Below, piece by piece: positions 25,686-33,240 of a stretch of DNA of 64,000 bases (positions within the stretch are counted from its first letter, which is position 1; each line of letters starts with the position of its first letter). The position numbers and the translations under genes are program-made. Source of the DNA: Paraburkholderia sp. Ac-20340. GTDB lineage: Bacteria > Pseudomonadota > Gammaproteobacteria > Burkholderiales > Burkholderiaceae. The notes beneath the pieces were generated by a model. That model saw nothing but the letters and a program-made list of their open reading frames with translations, was not told the DNA's origin and searched no databases. Location of the stretch: contig NZ_JAAGPR010000028.1 in assembly GCF_017104965.1 (NCBI RefSeq), forward strand, positions 1 to 64,000. The letters are read 5' to 3'.

Positions 25686-27098
25686 TTATTCCGAAGCCTG
25701 CGCACCGGCCGGCGATCGGCGCGGCGAAGGCGAACCGTTCTTCGAAGCCAGCACATAGTAAGTCAGTGCGGTGGCGACGAGACCGACCATCCACGACACA
25801 TCGGCGCCGCCCAGGATGGAAGCCCACGGACCGTGGAAGAAGCTCTCTTCCATGAAAGGCACCTGAATCAGGATGCCAAACACGTAGATGGCGATCGCCT
25901 TGACGTTGACCGAACCATACATGCCGCCATTGCTGCTGATGATTTCCGAAACGCGGTAGCGACGGTTGTTGATCAGATAAAAGTCCACCAGATTGATGGC
26001 GATCCACGGCGCGAGCACGATGCGCATCGCGAAGATCGCGGTCAGGAAGATCGCGATGAAGTTGCTCGACGCCCACAGCGCGGTGACGGTCGATGCGATC
26101 AGCAGCACGGTCGAAACCACAATGCGCACGTTGCGGCCCGGCACCCAGTTCGGGCGGAACGTCTGCGCGGCGGTGATGATCGACAGCACGCCGCCATAGA
26201 GATTCATGCCGTTATGACCAATGATGTTGATCAGGAAGAGGCCGATCAGCACATAACCGAATGCGCCGGTTTGCGTGCGGATGGCGTCCATCGCGTCGGT
26301 GGCGTGCCCCGTGCTGACGGCCAGCACGCCGAACAGGAACGCGAAGATCGTACCCAGCGAAGTGCCGAAGTAGGTGAAGGCAAAGGTCTTCGCAAAGCCC
26401 GTGGTGGCGGGCATATAGCGCGAATAATCGGACGTGTAGGGCGCAAAGCTGATTTGCCACACGGCGCACAGACCGAACATCGCGAACCAGTTGGCGAGAT
26501 CGAAATGACCTTGATGGAAGGCTTGCGCATCCAGAGCCGGAATCAGCATGACCATGCCGACCACCAGCGCGCCGCCCATGAACCACGCGCCAATCTTGTT
26601 GAAGCGGTGAATGAAGTGATAGCCGATCACCCCCACCAGCGTCGCGAGCACGGCGCCCAGCACGGTGCCCACATGCACGGGCACGAAAGGCGCGGCCGTA
26701 TGCAGCGTCTTGCCCGCAAGAATAATGTTGGAAACGAAGAAGCCGAGATAAATCAGCGTCGTAAAGCCCACGACCAGCAAGGAGCCGTAGCGGCCGAATT
26801 GCGCGCGGCTTTGAATCATTTGCGGCACGCCAACCAGCGGGCCTTGCGCCGACGTCAGCGCATGAAAAATGGCGCCGAAGAATTGCCCGGCAGCGATGGC
26901 AAGAATCGCGCTAACCAGATCGAGGTGGAAAATCAGCACCGAGGTCGCGCCCGAAATCACCGCGAGCGGCGCGACGTTCGTGCAGAACCACAGGGTAAAG
27001 AGATCGGCGGGCTTGCCGTGCCGATTCTCCGGTGCAACGTATTCGATCGAATTGCTTTCGATGGTCAGAACGCTGTTATCGTTCGCCGGGTTTTTCAT
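25686..27098 (-). CDS. NCS1-family nucleobase/cation symporter permease (cytosine-permease type)
   Basis: 470 residues with 12 predicted hydrophobic segments and the NCS1 pattern: ENRHGKPADLFTLWF at the start, QGPLVGVPQMIQSRAQFG in the first third, and YTSDYSRYMP in the middle. NCS1 carriers import purines, pyrimidines, hydantoins, allantoin or thiamine-like molecules. The ATG has a GGAGAC ribosome-binding site. It is the last gene of the putative N-heterocycle operon, 116 bases after the aldehyde dehydrogenase, with a possible weak hairpin between. A paralogue lies at 40682. Confidence 0.88.
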   Translation of the reverse strand: MKNPANDNSVLTIESNSIEYVAPENRHGKPADLFTLWFCTNVAPLAVISGATSVLIFHLDLVSAILAIAAGQFFGAIFHALTSAQGPLVGVPQMIQSRAQFGRYGSLLVVGFTTLIYLGFFVSNIILAGKTLHTAAPFVPVHVGTVLGAVLATLVGVIGYHFIHRFNKIGAWFMGGALVVGMVMLIPALDAQAFHQGHFDLANWFAMFGLCAVWQISFAPYTSDYSRYMPATTGFAKTFAFTYFGTSLGTIFAFLFGVLAVSTGHATDAMDAIRTQTGAFGYVLIGLFLINIIGHNGMNLYGGVLSIITAAQTFRPNWVPGRNVRIVVSTVLLIASTVTALWASSNFIAIFLTAIFAMRIVLAPWIAINLVDFYLINNRRYRVSEIISSNGGMYGSVNVKAIAIYVFGILIQVPFMEESFFHGPWASILGGADVSWMVGLVATALTYYVLASKNGSPSPRRSPAGAQASE

Positions 27099-27214
27099 AG
27101 TGTCTCCATCTTTATTGCCGGGCCACGCCGCGCCACAGGCGCCTTATGTGCAAGGGGCGTGGCGGGCAGGGCATCCATGGCTTCGTAACGACGTGGTGGT
27201 CGTTCGCTGCGCGA

Positions 27215-28684
27215 CTAGCGCATGACGAACGGATCGCTGATCGGTTCGTCCGACGTGCGCAGCCAGACCGATTTCGTCGTGGTGTATTCGAGCGCGGCGC
27301 TCAGGCCGCCTTCGCGGCCGTGGCCGGAAAGACCGAAGCCGCCGAACGGCACGAGCGGCGAAACGGCGCGATAGGTGTTGATCCACACGATGCCCGAACG
27401 CACGCGCTTCGACACGCGGTGCGCGCGCGTCAGGTTGGTCGTGAAGATGCCCGCCGCCAGACCGTAAGCCGTGCTGTTGGCTTTTTCGATCGCTTCCTGC
27501 TCGCTGGAGAAGGTATCGACCGACAGCACCGGGCCGAACAGTTCGGTGGTGATGCTGTCCGCGTTTTCCACGCCCGTGCAATCGAGAATCGTCGGGGCGT
27601 AATAGAAGCCCGCGCGCTCCAGCGTCTTGCCGCCTGCCAGCACTTTCGCGCCCTGACGCACCGAGTTCGCAACGATATTTTCAATGTGACGAAGCTGACG
27701 CTCCGTGCACAGCGGGCCGTATTCCGTGGCCAGTTCTTCCGGCGCGCCAATCTGGATGCGCGAGACGCGCTCGACCAGCATCGCGAGGAATTGATCCTTG
27801 ATCGATGCGTCGATCAGCAGGCGCGAACCGGCCACGCAGCTCTGTCCGCTGGCCGCGAATATTGCCGCGACCTGGGCATTCACCGCGCTCTGGATATCGG
27901 CATCGGCGAACACCATGAACGGCGATTTGCCGCCCAGTTCGAGCGAAACCTTCGCGAGGTTTTTCGATGTGTTCGCAACGATATGCTTCGCCGTTTCCGG
28001 GCCGCCCGTGAAGGCAACTTTATCGACATCGGGATGGCTGCTGAGGACGGCGCCGCATTCCGCCGCGAAACCCGTGATCACGTTCACGACGCCGGCGGGG
28101 AACCCGGCTTCGTGAATGAGCTTCGCGAATTCCAGCAGCGGACCGGGGGCTTCTTCCGAGGCCTTGAGCACGACGGTGCAACCGGCCGCGAGCGCCGGAC
28201 CGACTTTCACCGCCGAAAGGAACAACTGGCTATTCCACGGCACGATCGCGGCCACCACGCCCACGGGCTGACGTTCGAGCCAGACCTGCATATCCGGCTT
28301 GTCGACCGGGATGTGGCTGCCTTCGAGCTTGTCGGCGATGCCGGCGTAATAGCGGTAATACTCCGCCACGTACGCAATCTGGCTCGAGGTTTCGCGGATG
28401 ATCTTGCCGGTATCGTGCGTTTCAATTTCAGCGAGTCGCGGCGCGGCCTTTTCGACGAGATCGGCGAGTTTGTGCAGCAGCTTGCCGCGCGCCGATGCCG
28501 TCAGCCCGGCCCACGCCGGGTCGCCCAGCGCGCGGCTGGCGGCCGCTACGGCGCGATTGACTTCATCGGTACGGGCTTCGGGCATCTGCGCCCAGACCTG
28601 GCCCGTGGCCGGGCTGACACTGCCGAAAGTAGCCGCGCCCGCTTCGAACTGGCCGTCGATATACAGCTGAAATTGAAAACTCAT
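27215..28684 (-). CDS. Aldehyde dehydrogenase (NAD(P)+)
   Basis: 489 residues, family-typical. Catalytic glutamate in LELGGKSP and catalytic cysteine in GQSCVAGSR, with the NAD-binding VPWNSQL/FTGGPETAKHI stretches and C-terminal PFGGFGLSGHGRE. It oxidises an aldehyde to the acid. The gene begins 12 bases after the LLM monooxygenase stop, so it is in the same operon. The aldehyde is plausibly a ring-cleavage or deamination product, such as a semialdehyde; this is inference. Confidence 0.9.
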   Translation of the reverse strand: MSFQFQLYIDGQFEAGAATFGSVSPATGQVWAQMPEARTDEVNRAVAAASRALGDPAWAGLTASARGKLLHKLADLVEKAAPRLAEIETHDTGKIIRETSSQIAYVAEYYRYYAGIADKLEGSHIPVDKPDMQVWLERQPVGVVAAIVPWNSQLFLSAVKVGPALAAGCTVVLKASEEAPGPLLEFAKLIHEAGFPAGVVNVITGFAAECGAVLSSHPDVDKVAFTGGPETAKHIVANTSKNLAKVSLELGGKSPFMVFADADIQSAVNAQVAAIFAASGQSCVAGSRLLIDASIKDQFLAMLVERVSRIQIGAPEELATEYGPLCTERQLRHIENIVANSVRQGAKVLAGGKTLERAGFYYAPTILDCTGVENADSITTELFGPVLSVDTFSSEQEAIEKANSTAYGLAAGIFTTNLTRAHRVSKRVRSGIVWINTYRAVSPLVPFGGFGLSGHGREGGLSAALEYTTTKSVWLRTSDEPISDPFVMR

Positions 28685-28696
28685 GGAATTCCTACC

Positions 28697-29734
28697 TCAC
28701 TTGAACGCGGGCATCACGTCGTTGATCATGCGCTCGAGCGACGCCTTCTTGCGCTCGAAGCTCATGCCGGTGTCGATCCAGAACGAGTACTCGTTGAAGC
28801 CCAGCGCTTCGTAAGCCTTCAGTCGGCCGATCACTTCTTCGGGCGTGCCGATCACATTGTTCTTGCGCATCGCTTCCGGCGTATAGAACGGGTGCGCATC
28901 CATTTCTTCCTTCGTCAGCGGCTTGATCATGCCCTGGCTGACCGGACGCTCGTTCTTGAACCACGCGCCGAAATAGTTGTAGAACGCGTTCACTTCTTCT
29001 GCGGCAACCTGCGCGTCGTCTTCGTTGCTGGCGACATACGTGTGGCGCAGCAGCATGATTTCCGGGCGCGGCATATTGCTGAACTTCTCGCACGCAGCAT
29101 TGAAATGGCCGACCAGCTTTTCGACTTCTTCGTCGCCGAAATGCAGCGGCGTGACCTGCACGTTGCATCCGTTCGACACCGCGAATTCGTGGCTGTTCGG
29201 ATCGCGCGCGGCAACCCAGATCGGCGGATGCGGCTGTTGCAGCGGTTGCGGCGACGAGGTCGTCGAGGGGAATTGCCAGAACTCGCCTTCGTGCGCGTAA
29301 TCGCCTTCCCAGAGCTTCTTGACGGCCGGAATCAGTTCGCGCATGCGCTGGCCTGCGCCCCATGCGTCGAGGCCCGGCATCAGGCGCTCGTATTCGAACG
29401 AGTATGCGCCTCGCGCGATGCCCAGATCCAGACGGCCGCCCGTGATGATGTCGGTCATCGCGGCTTCGCCGGCGAGCTTGATCGGGTGCCAGAACGGCGC
29501 GATCACCGTGCCCGTGCCCAGACGCACGTTCTTCGTCTTGTTGGCGAGATCGGCGAGATTGAGGAACGGGTTCGGCGCGATCGTGAAGTTCATGCCGTGG
29601 TGCTCGCCGGTCCAGACGGCGTGCATGCCGCCGCGATCGGCGATCTGGCAGAGCTCGACCATTTCGTCATACAGCTGCTTTTGACTGGTCTGGTCGGAGA
29701 CTCGCTCCATGTGGACAAAAAGCGAAAAACGCAT
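28697..29734 (-). CDS. LLM-class flavin-dependent monooxygenase (bacterial luciferase-like)
   Basis: 345 residues, TIM-barrel luciferase family. MRFSLFVHMERV at the start, AVWTGEHHGMNF, RLGTGTVIAP and LDLGIARGAYSFEYERLMPG. These are the signatures of FMNH2-dependent monooxygenases such as LadA, RutA and related enzymes that use reduced flavin supplied by a partner reductase. The flavin reductase gene is ten bases upstream. In RutA and pyridine monooxygenases such enzymes cleave C-N bonds of heterocycles; this substrate is unknown. Confidence 0.88.
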   Translation of the reverse strand: MRFSLFVHMERVSDQTSQKQLYDEMVELCQIADRGGMHAVWTGEHHGMNFTIAPNPFLNLADLANKTKNVRLGTGTVIAPFWHPIKLAGEAAMTDIITGGRLDLGIARGAYSFEYERLMPGLDAWGAGQRMRELIPAVKKLWEGDYAHEGEFWQFPSTTSSPQPLQQPHPPIWVAARDPNSHEFAVSNGCNVQVTPLHFGDEEVEKLVGHFNAACEKFSNMPRPEIMLLRHTYVASNEDDAQVAAEEVNAFYNYFGAWFKNERPVSQGMIKPLTKEEMDAHPFYTPEAMRKNNVIGTPEEVIGRLKAYEALGFNEYSFWIDTGMSFERKKASLERMINDVMPAFK

Positions 29735-29744
29735 GGTGTGACCT

Positions 29745-30719
29745 TTAGGAAAGAAGCGGGCGGACCGTGCCGTTGCTGTGGTCGCCGTAATACATGCCGT
29801 AACTCTTGAGCTGGCTCTCCTTGCGATAGCGCTGCAGCATGCTGGCCACGGCGCTGTCCTGGAACTGATCCGGCTCGATGTCGTCGAGGCTCACGAAGCG
29901 GCTGGACGCGTCGACTGCGTCGCCCGCATCGTCCGGCGCGCTGCAAAGGAACGCGATGTACTGGTAATGGGTTTCGGTGTTGTTGTACGCCGAATAAATA
30001 AAGCTTGCAGACGCATCGGGCTGGTACTTGCCGAAAATCCCGGCGAGCGCCTTGTCCGCGCCTTCCTTGCCGATTTCCTGCGACGGCAGGCCCCACTTGT
30101 TATCGGCCGTGCGCGTGAGCAGCACCTTGTCGTCGCGCGCGATGATCGCGCTGACGATCACCTTCGGCCCGGCGATCACTTCGGCCGACACCTTGGCCGG
30201 CGTGAAATAGCCGCCGCGGTAGTAACCGAGGCCCGCATAGCCTGCCGAATGGAACGCTTCGACCTTGCCGACCAGCAGCGCATGGTCGCCCGCGTCGATC
30301 ACGGCATGCGTGGAACAGTCGAACCAGGCGCTGACATCGTCGAGCAGCGGGTTATGGATCGCGCTGAGATTCCAGTCGACGTTCGCGAAGCGGTCGTCGC
30401 TCGGGCGGGCAAACGTATTCGACAGATCCTTCTGGCCTTCCGCGAGAATATTGATCGCGAAGTGGCCGGTGGTCGAAAACGTCTGATAGTTGCTCGACGT
30501 CTTGGCGATGCTCACCAGCAGCAGCGCGGGATCGAGCGACACCGACGAAAACGAGTTCGCGGTGAAGCCGAGCGGCTTGCCGTCTTCGCCGGTGGTGGTC
30601 ACGATCGTCACGCCCGTCATGAAGGCGCCGAACGCGTCGCGAAGCTCGCGGGGATTGATGACGGCGGGCGCGGCGTTCACAGCAGCGGCAGCGGTCGTTT
30701 GGACGGTCTCTTGGCTCAT
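29745..30719 (-). CDS. Flavin reductase fused to a degenerate Nudix-like domain
   Basis: 324 residues. Residues ~23-180 are a flavin:NADH reductase domain (RDAFGAFMTGVTIVTT, GKPLGFTANSFSSVSLDPALLLVS), the HpaC/RutF type that supplies FMNH2 to a two-component monooxygenase. Residues ~185-300 read VIVSAIIARDDKVLLTRTADNKWGLP, a Nudix beginning, but the GX5EX7REUXEEXGU box is lost (QEIGKEGADKALAGIFGK). So the domain is probably a ligand-sensing or structural remnant. It starts one base after the hydrolase stop, ten bases before the LLM gene, and is the obvious reductase partner of that enzyme. Confidence 0.85.
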   Translation of the reverse strand: MSQETVQTTAAAAVNAAPAVINPRELRDAFGAFMTGVTIVTTTGEDGKPLGFTANSFSSVSLDPALLLVSIAKTSSNYQTFSTTGHFAINILAEGQKDLSNTFARPSDDRFANVDWNLSAIHNPLLDDVSAWFDCSTHAVIDAGDHALLVGKVEAFHSAGYAGLGYYRGGYFTPAKVSAEVIAGPKVIVSAIIARDDKVLLTRTADNKWGLPSQEIGKEGADKALAGIFGKYQPDASASFIYSAYNNTETHYQYIAFLCSAPDDAGDAVDASSRFVSLDDIEPDQFQDSAVASMLQRYRKESQLKSYGMYYGDHSNGTVRPLLS

Positions 30720-30720
30720 A

Positions 30721-31551
30721 TCAGACTTCCGACTTCAAGGATTCGGTCTGCGCGGCACGTTGCGCTTCAACCTGTAACCAGTCGCGCAGGGCGCGATTGA
30801 CGGCTTCGGGCGCGGTCAGATTCGCCATATGGCGCTCGTTTTCCAGCACGACCGCGCGGCCGTTGCGTGCCGCGCCGGCCATCTGGCGCGCCATTTCCGG
30901 CGTCGAGTTCGGGTCGTCCGAACCGGTCAGCACGAGCGCCGGGCAGGCGATCGAGTGCCAGCCGTCGGCGTAGACTTCATCGCCTTTCGCGAAGGCCGTG
31001 TACGCCGTGGCGTAGCCCGCGAGATCGACCGACTTCAGCCAGCTTTCGACCTTGTGCGCGGCAACCTGCTGCGCTTCCTCGGCGTTGAACCAGCGCTTGA
31101 GCGGCGTTTCCACGTCGATGGTGCCGGAGCGCAGTTCGGCGGCGCGTTGCAGCACCGCTTCGCGCGCTTCGGGCGTACGGCGATACACACCGTTCAGGAC
31201 TGCCACGCGTTTGACCAGGTCGGGGCGCGTAGCCGCCACGCCCGCCGAGATCAGCGAACCCATCGAGTGACCGGCCAGGTTCACCGGGCCGGCGTCGAGC
31301 GCCTCGATGAAGGCGATCGCCCATGCCACGAACTGTTGCAGGCCCGCGCCGGTGTCGAGTGCATCGCTCTGGCCGTGGCCCGGCATATCGACGGCAATCA
31401 CGCGGAAATCGCGCGACAGATCGTCGATCTGCGGGTACCACGCGTGCGCCTGCATGCCCACACCGTGGATCAGGACCAGCGGCTCGCCGCTGCCCTGTTC
31501 CAGGTAGTGCGCGACGCGCTTATCGGACAGCTGCAGGGTTTTTGACGTCAT
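30721..31551 (-). CDS. Alpha/beta-fold hydrolase
   Basis: 276 residues from the ATG at 31551 (MTSKTLQLSDKR), inside the 3' end of the upstream DUF1185 gene, overlapping it by 32 bases. LVLIHGVGMQAHAW (oxyanion turn), GHSMGSL nucleophile elbow with serine, acid in TGSDDPN, and histidine near ENERHMANL. RutD-like in size and position. It may hydrolyse an ester, amide or enol-lactone intermediate made by the flavin monooxygenase. Part of the operon; substrate unknown. Confidence 0.88.
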   Translation of the reverse strand: MTSKTLQLSDKRVAHYLEQGSGEPLVLIHGVGMQAHAWYPQIDDLSRDFRVIAVDMPGHGQSDALDTGAGLQQFVAWAIAFIEALDAGPVNLAGHSMGSLISAGVAATRPDLVKRVAVLNGVYRRTPEAREAVLQRAAELRSGTIDVETPLKRWFNAEEAQQVAAHKVESWLKSVDLAGYATAYTAFAKGDEVYADGWHSIACPALVLTGSDDPNSTPEMARQMAGAARNGRAVVLENERHMANLTAPEAVNRALRDWLQVEAQRAAQTESLKSEV

Positions 31552-32122
31552 TTCCGAGCTCTGCGAGGTCTTTGTAGCGATCGCCAATGCGGTGATGCGG
31601 ACGGCCACCCGTGGCGCCGCCGATAGCGATGACGAGTTCGTCGGCTGCCGGCGCATCGGGGATGGCGAATTGCAGCGTCAGGTAGTGCGAACGGCGGCCT
31701 TCGTCGTTCTTGTCCATCATCGGGATCAGCAGCGGCGCATTGGCCGGGCCGCGCGTGTTGTTGAACGCCAGGTACGACTTCGCGCCAACGGCCGAACGGT
31801 AGGTATTGCCGAAGTGCAGCGTGTGGATCAGCGCCGATGCATGTTCGAGCTCGCCGTCCAGACCGACGATCGCGCTCTTGCCGAACGCTTCGATCGCTTC
31901 GCCCGAACCGGCTTCGTCGAGGATCAGCTTCGTCAGATGCGCACTCAGTTGCGGCGCGAGTTCGCGAATTTCCGGCGAGAGGTCTTCGACGTAACCGCGG
32001 CCTGCCCACGGGTTCTTGATCACGGCCACGGCGCCGATCATCTTCAGCGGCTGCGGGGCGGCTTTGTCGCCGTCGACGAAGACGGTCTCGACGTGGAGGA
32101 TGGACTTGCGAATCAGGCTCAT
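31520..32122 (-). CDS. DUF1185 "amino acid synthesis" family protein
   Basis: 200 residues, first gene of the operon. Typical family text: ILHVETVFVDGDKAAPQPLKMIGAVAVIKNPWAGRGYVEDLSPEI, then SAIVGLDGELEHASALIH and AIGGATGGRPHHRIGDRY. The biochemical function of this family is not settled. Ribosome-binding AAGGAAC precedes the ATG at 32122, and its 3' end overlaps the hydrolase gene. The upstream region holds two GntR-type operators. Position at the head of a flavin monooxygenase operon suggests a step in nitrogen-compound catabolism. Confidence 0.85.
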   Translation of the reverse strand: MSLIRKSILHVETVFVDGDKAAPQPLKMIGAVAVIKNPWAGRGYVEDLSPEIRELAPQLSAHLTKLILDEAGSGEAIEAFGKSAIVGLDGELEHASALIHTLHFGNTYRSAVGAKSYLAFNNTRGPANAPLLIPMMDKNDEGRRSHYLTLQFAIPDAPAADELVIAIGGATGGRPHHRIGDRYKDLAELGNDVKNPAAVR

Positions 32123-32160
32123 TGCGCGTTCCTTGCGTGCGTTGATTGTGTGAGATAGTT

Positions 32161-32185
32161 TGGTATACCATAGTACGGCATGCCA
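32161..32185. promoter_or_regulatory. Tandem GntR/FCD-type operators between GntR gene and catabolic operon
   Basis: TGGTATACCA (32161-32170) is a perfect 10-bp palindrome with the typical FCD-GntR core. CGGCATGCCA (32176-32185) is a near-perfect second copy, centre to centre 15 bp apart. It lies 39 bases upstream of DUF1185 and 75 bases upstream of the GntR gene. Confidence 0.65.
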
Positions 32186-32259
32186 TGAGTGTTAACCCTG
32201 AACCGGCATAAAAGGCCGCCAGGAAGGCGCTCTGGCCGAACGACTGACTACAAAGATTT

Positions 32260-32937
32260 ATGAATCTGACAATTGAGAATCCGCCGGTCACGCTGCGCGA
32301 GCTGAGCCTGAACAAGCTGCGCAATGCGATCATCAGTGGCTATTTCCCGGCGGGAAAGCGGCTGGTGGAGCGCAGCCTGTGCGAGGAAATGGGCGTGAGC
32401 CGCTCGGTCGTGCGCGAGGTGATCCGCTATCTGGAGGCGGAAGGGCTGGTCGAGACCATGACGGGGAAAGGTCCGACGGTGTCGTCGATGAGCTGGGAAG
32501 TGGCCGCGCAGATCTACCAGATCCGCCTGCTGCTCGAACAGAATGCGGTGGCCGGTTGCACGGCGAATCTCACGCCGCAAACCGCTCTGCAGATTCAGGA
32601 CTTGCTGGCCGAATTCAAAGGCGCATTCGACGGCGACGACGTGAATGCGATCATTGCGGTTTCGTCGACGCTTTATGAAAAGATATTCTCGATCGCGGGC
32701 CAGAGCGTTGCGTGGGAAGTCGTGCAGCGGCTCAATGGCCGGATCAGCCGCTTACGCGCAATGACCATGAAATCGACGAATCGCAGTAACAGCGGTTATC
32801 AGCGAATTGAAAAGATCTGCCGCGCGATTTGTGAATTGCGCGATCCGGAACTGGCGAGGCTGGCGGTGCACGAACATATCAGCGAAGCCGCCGCTGTCGC
32901 TCAACGTATTCTTGAAAACGAACAGGAGAAGTCATGA
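32260..32937 (+). CDS. GntR family regulator, FCD subfamily
   Basis: 225 residues. N-terminal winged helix-turn-helix (LRNAIISGYFPAGKRLVERSLCEEMGVSRSVVREVIRYLEAEGLVE) and a C-terminal all-helical FCD ligand-binding domain with metal/ligand residues in the helices (QIYQIRLLLEQNAVAG, HISEAAAVAQRIL). It is divergent from the DUF1185-to-permease operon. The shared intergenic region contains two palindromes matching the FCD operator shape, so it probably regulates the operon and itself. The DUF1330 gene overlaps its stop (ATGA). Confidence 0.93.
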   Translation: MNLTIENPPVTLRELSLNKLRNAIISGYFPAGKRLVERSLCEEMGVSRSVVREVIRYLEAEGLVETMTGKGPTVSSMSWEVAAQIYQIRLLLEQNAVAGCTANLTPQTALQIQDLLAEFKGAFDGDDVNAIIAVSSTLYEKIFSIAGQSVAWEVVQRLNGRISRLRAMTMKSTNRSNSGYQRIEKICRAICELRDPELARLAVHEHISEAAAVAQRILENEQEKS

Positions 32938-33224
32938 CGGCGTATTGGATTGCCCACGTGAGCGTGCTGGATGCCGACAAATACAAAGGCTATACGGACC
33001 TGGCGCCGGAAGCGTTTAAAAAATACGGTGCGGTATTTCTTGCGCGCGGCGGCGCATTCGAGGCGCTGGAAGGCGAGGTGTTCCAGCGTCATGTGGTGAT
33101 CCAGTTCAAGGATATGGAGACCGCGCTCGCGTGCTATCGCTCGCCCGAATATCAGGCGGCGAAAGCGAAACGGGACGGCTATTGCATCGCCCAGATTGCA
33201 ATTGTCGAAGGCTTGCCGGTCTGA
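32934..33224 (+). CDS. DUF1330 family protein
   Basis: 96 residues. A dimeric alpha-beta barrel-type family: TAYWIAHVSVLDADKYKGY at the start, EALEGEVFQRHVVIQFKDMETALACYRSPEYQAAKAKR in the middle. Overlaps the GntR gene by four bases, so it is translationally coupled and belongs to the same regulon. Function of DUF1330 is unknown; related small proteins bind or isomerise small molecules. Confidence 0.9.
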   Translation: MTAYWIAHVSVLDADKYKGYTDLAPEAFKKYGAVFLARGGAFEALEGEVFQRHVVIQFKDMETALACYRSPEYQAAKAKRDGYCIAQIAIVEGLPV

Positions 33225-33240
33225 CGCCGAACGCGCCGCA

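Noticed and set aside
27146-29809. Long plus-strand open frame over aldehyde dehydrogenase and LLM genes
   Set aside because: Antisense shadow; minus-strand products are convincing.
25686-32122. The operon being the uracil Rut pathway
   Set aside because: No RutB/RutC-type (isochorismatase, YjgF) genes; aldehyde dehydrogenase and DUF1185 present instead.
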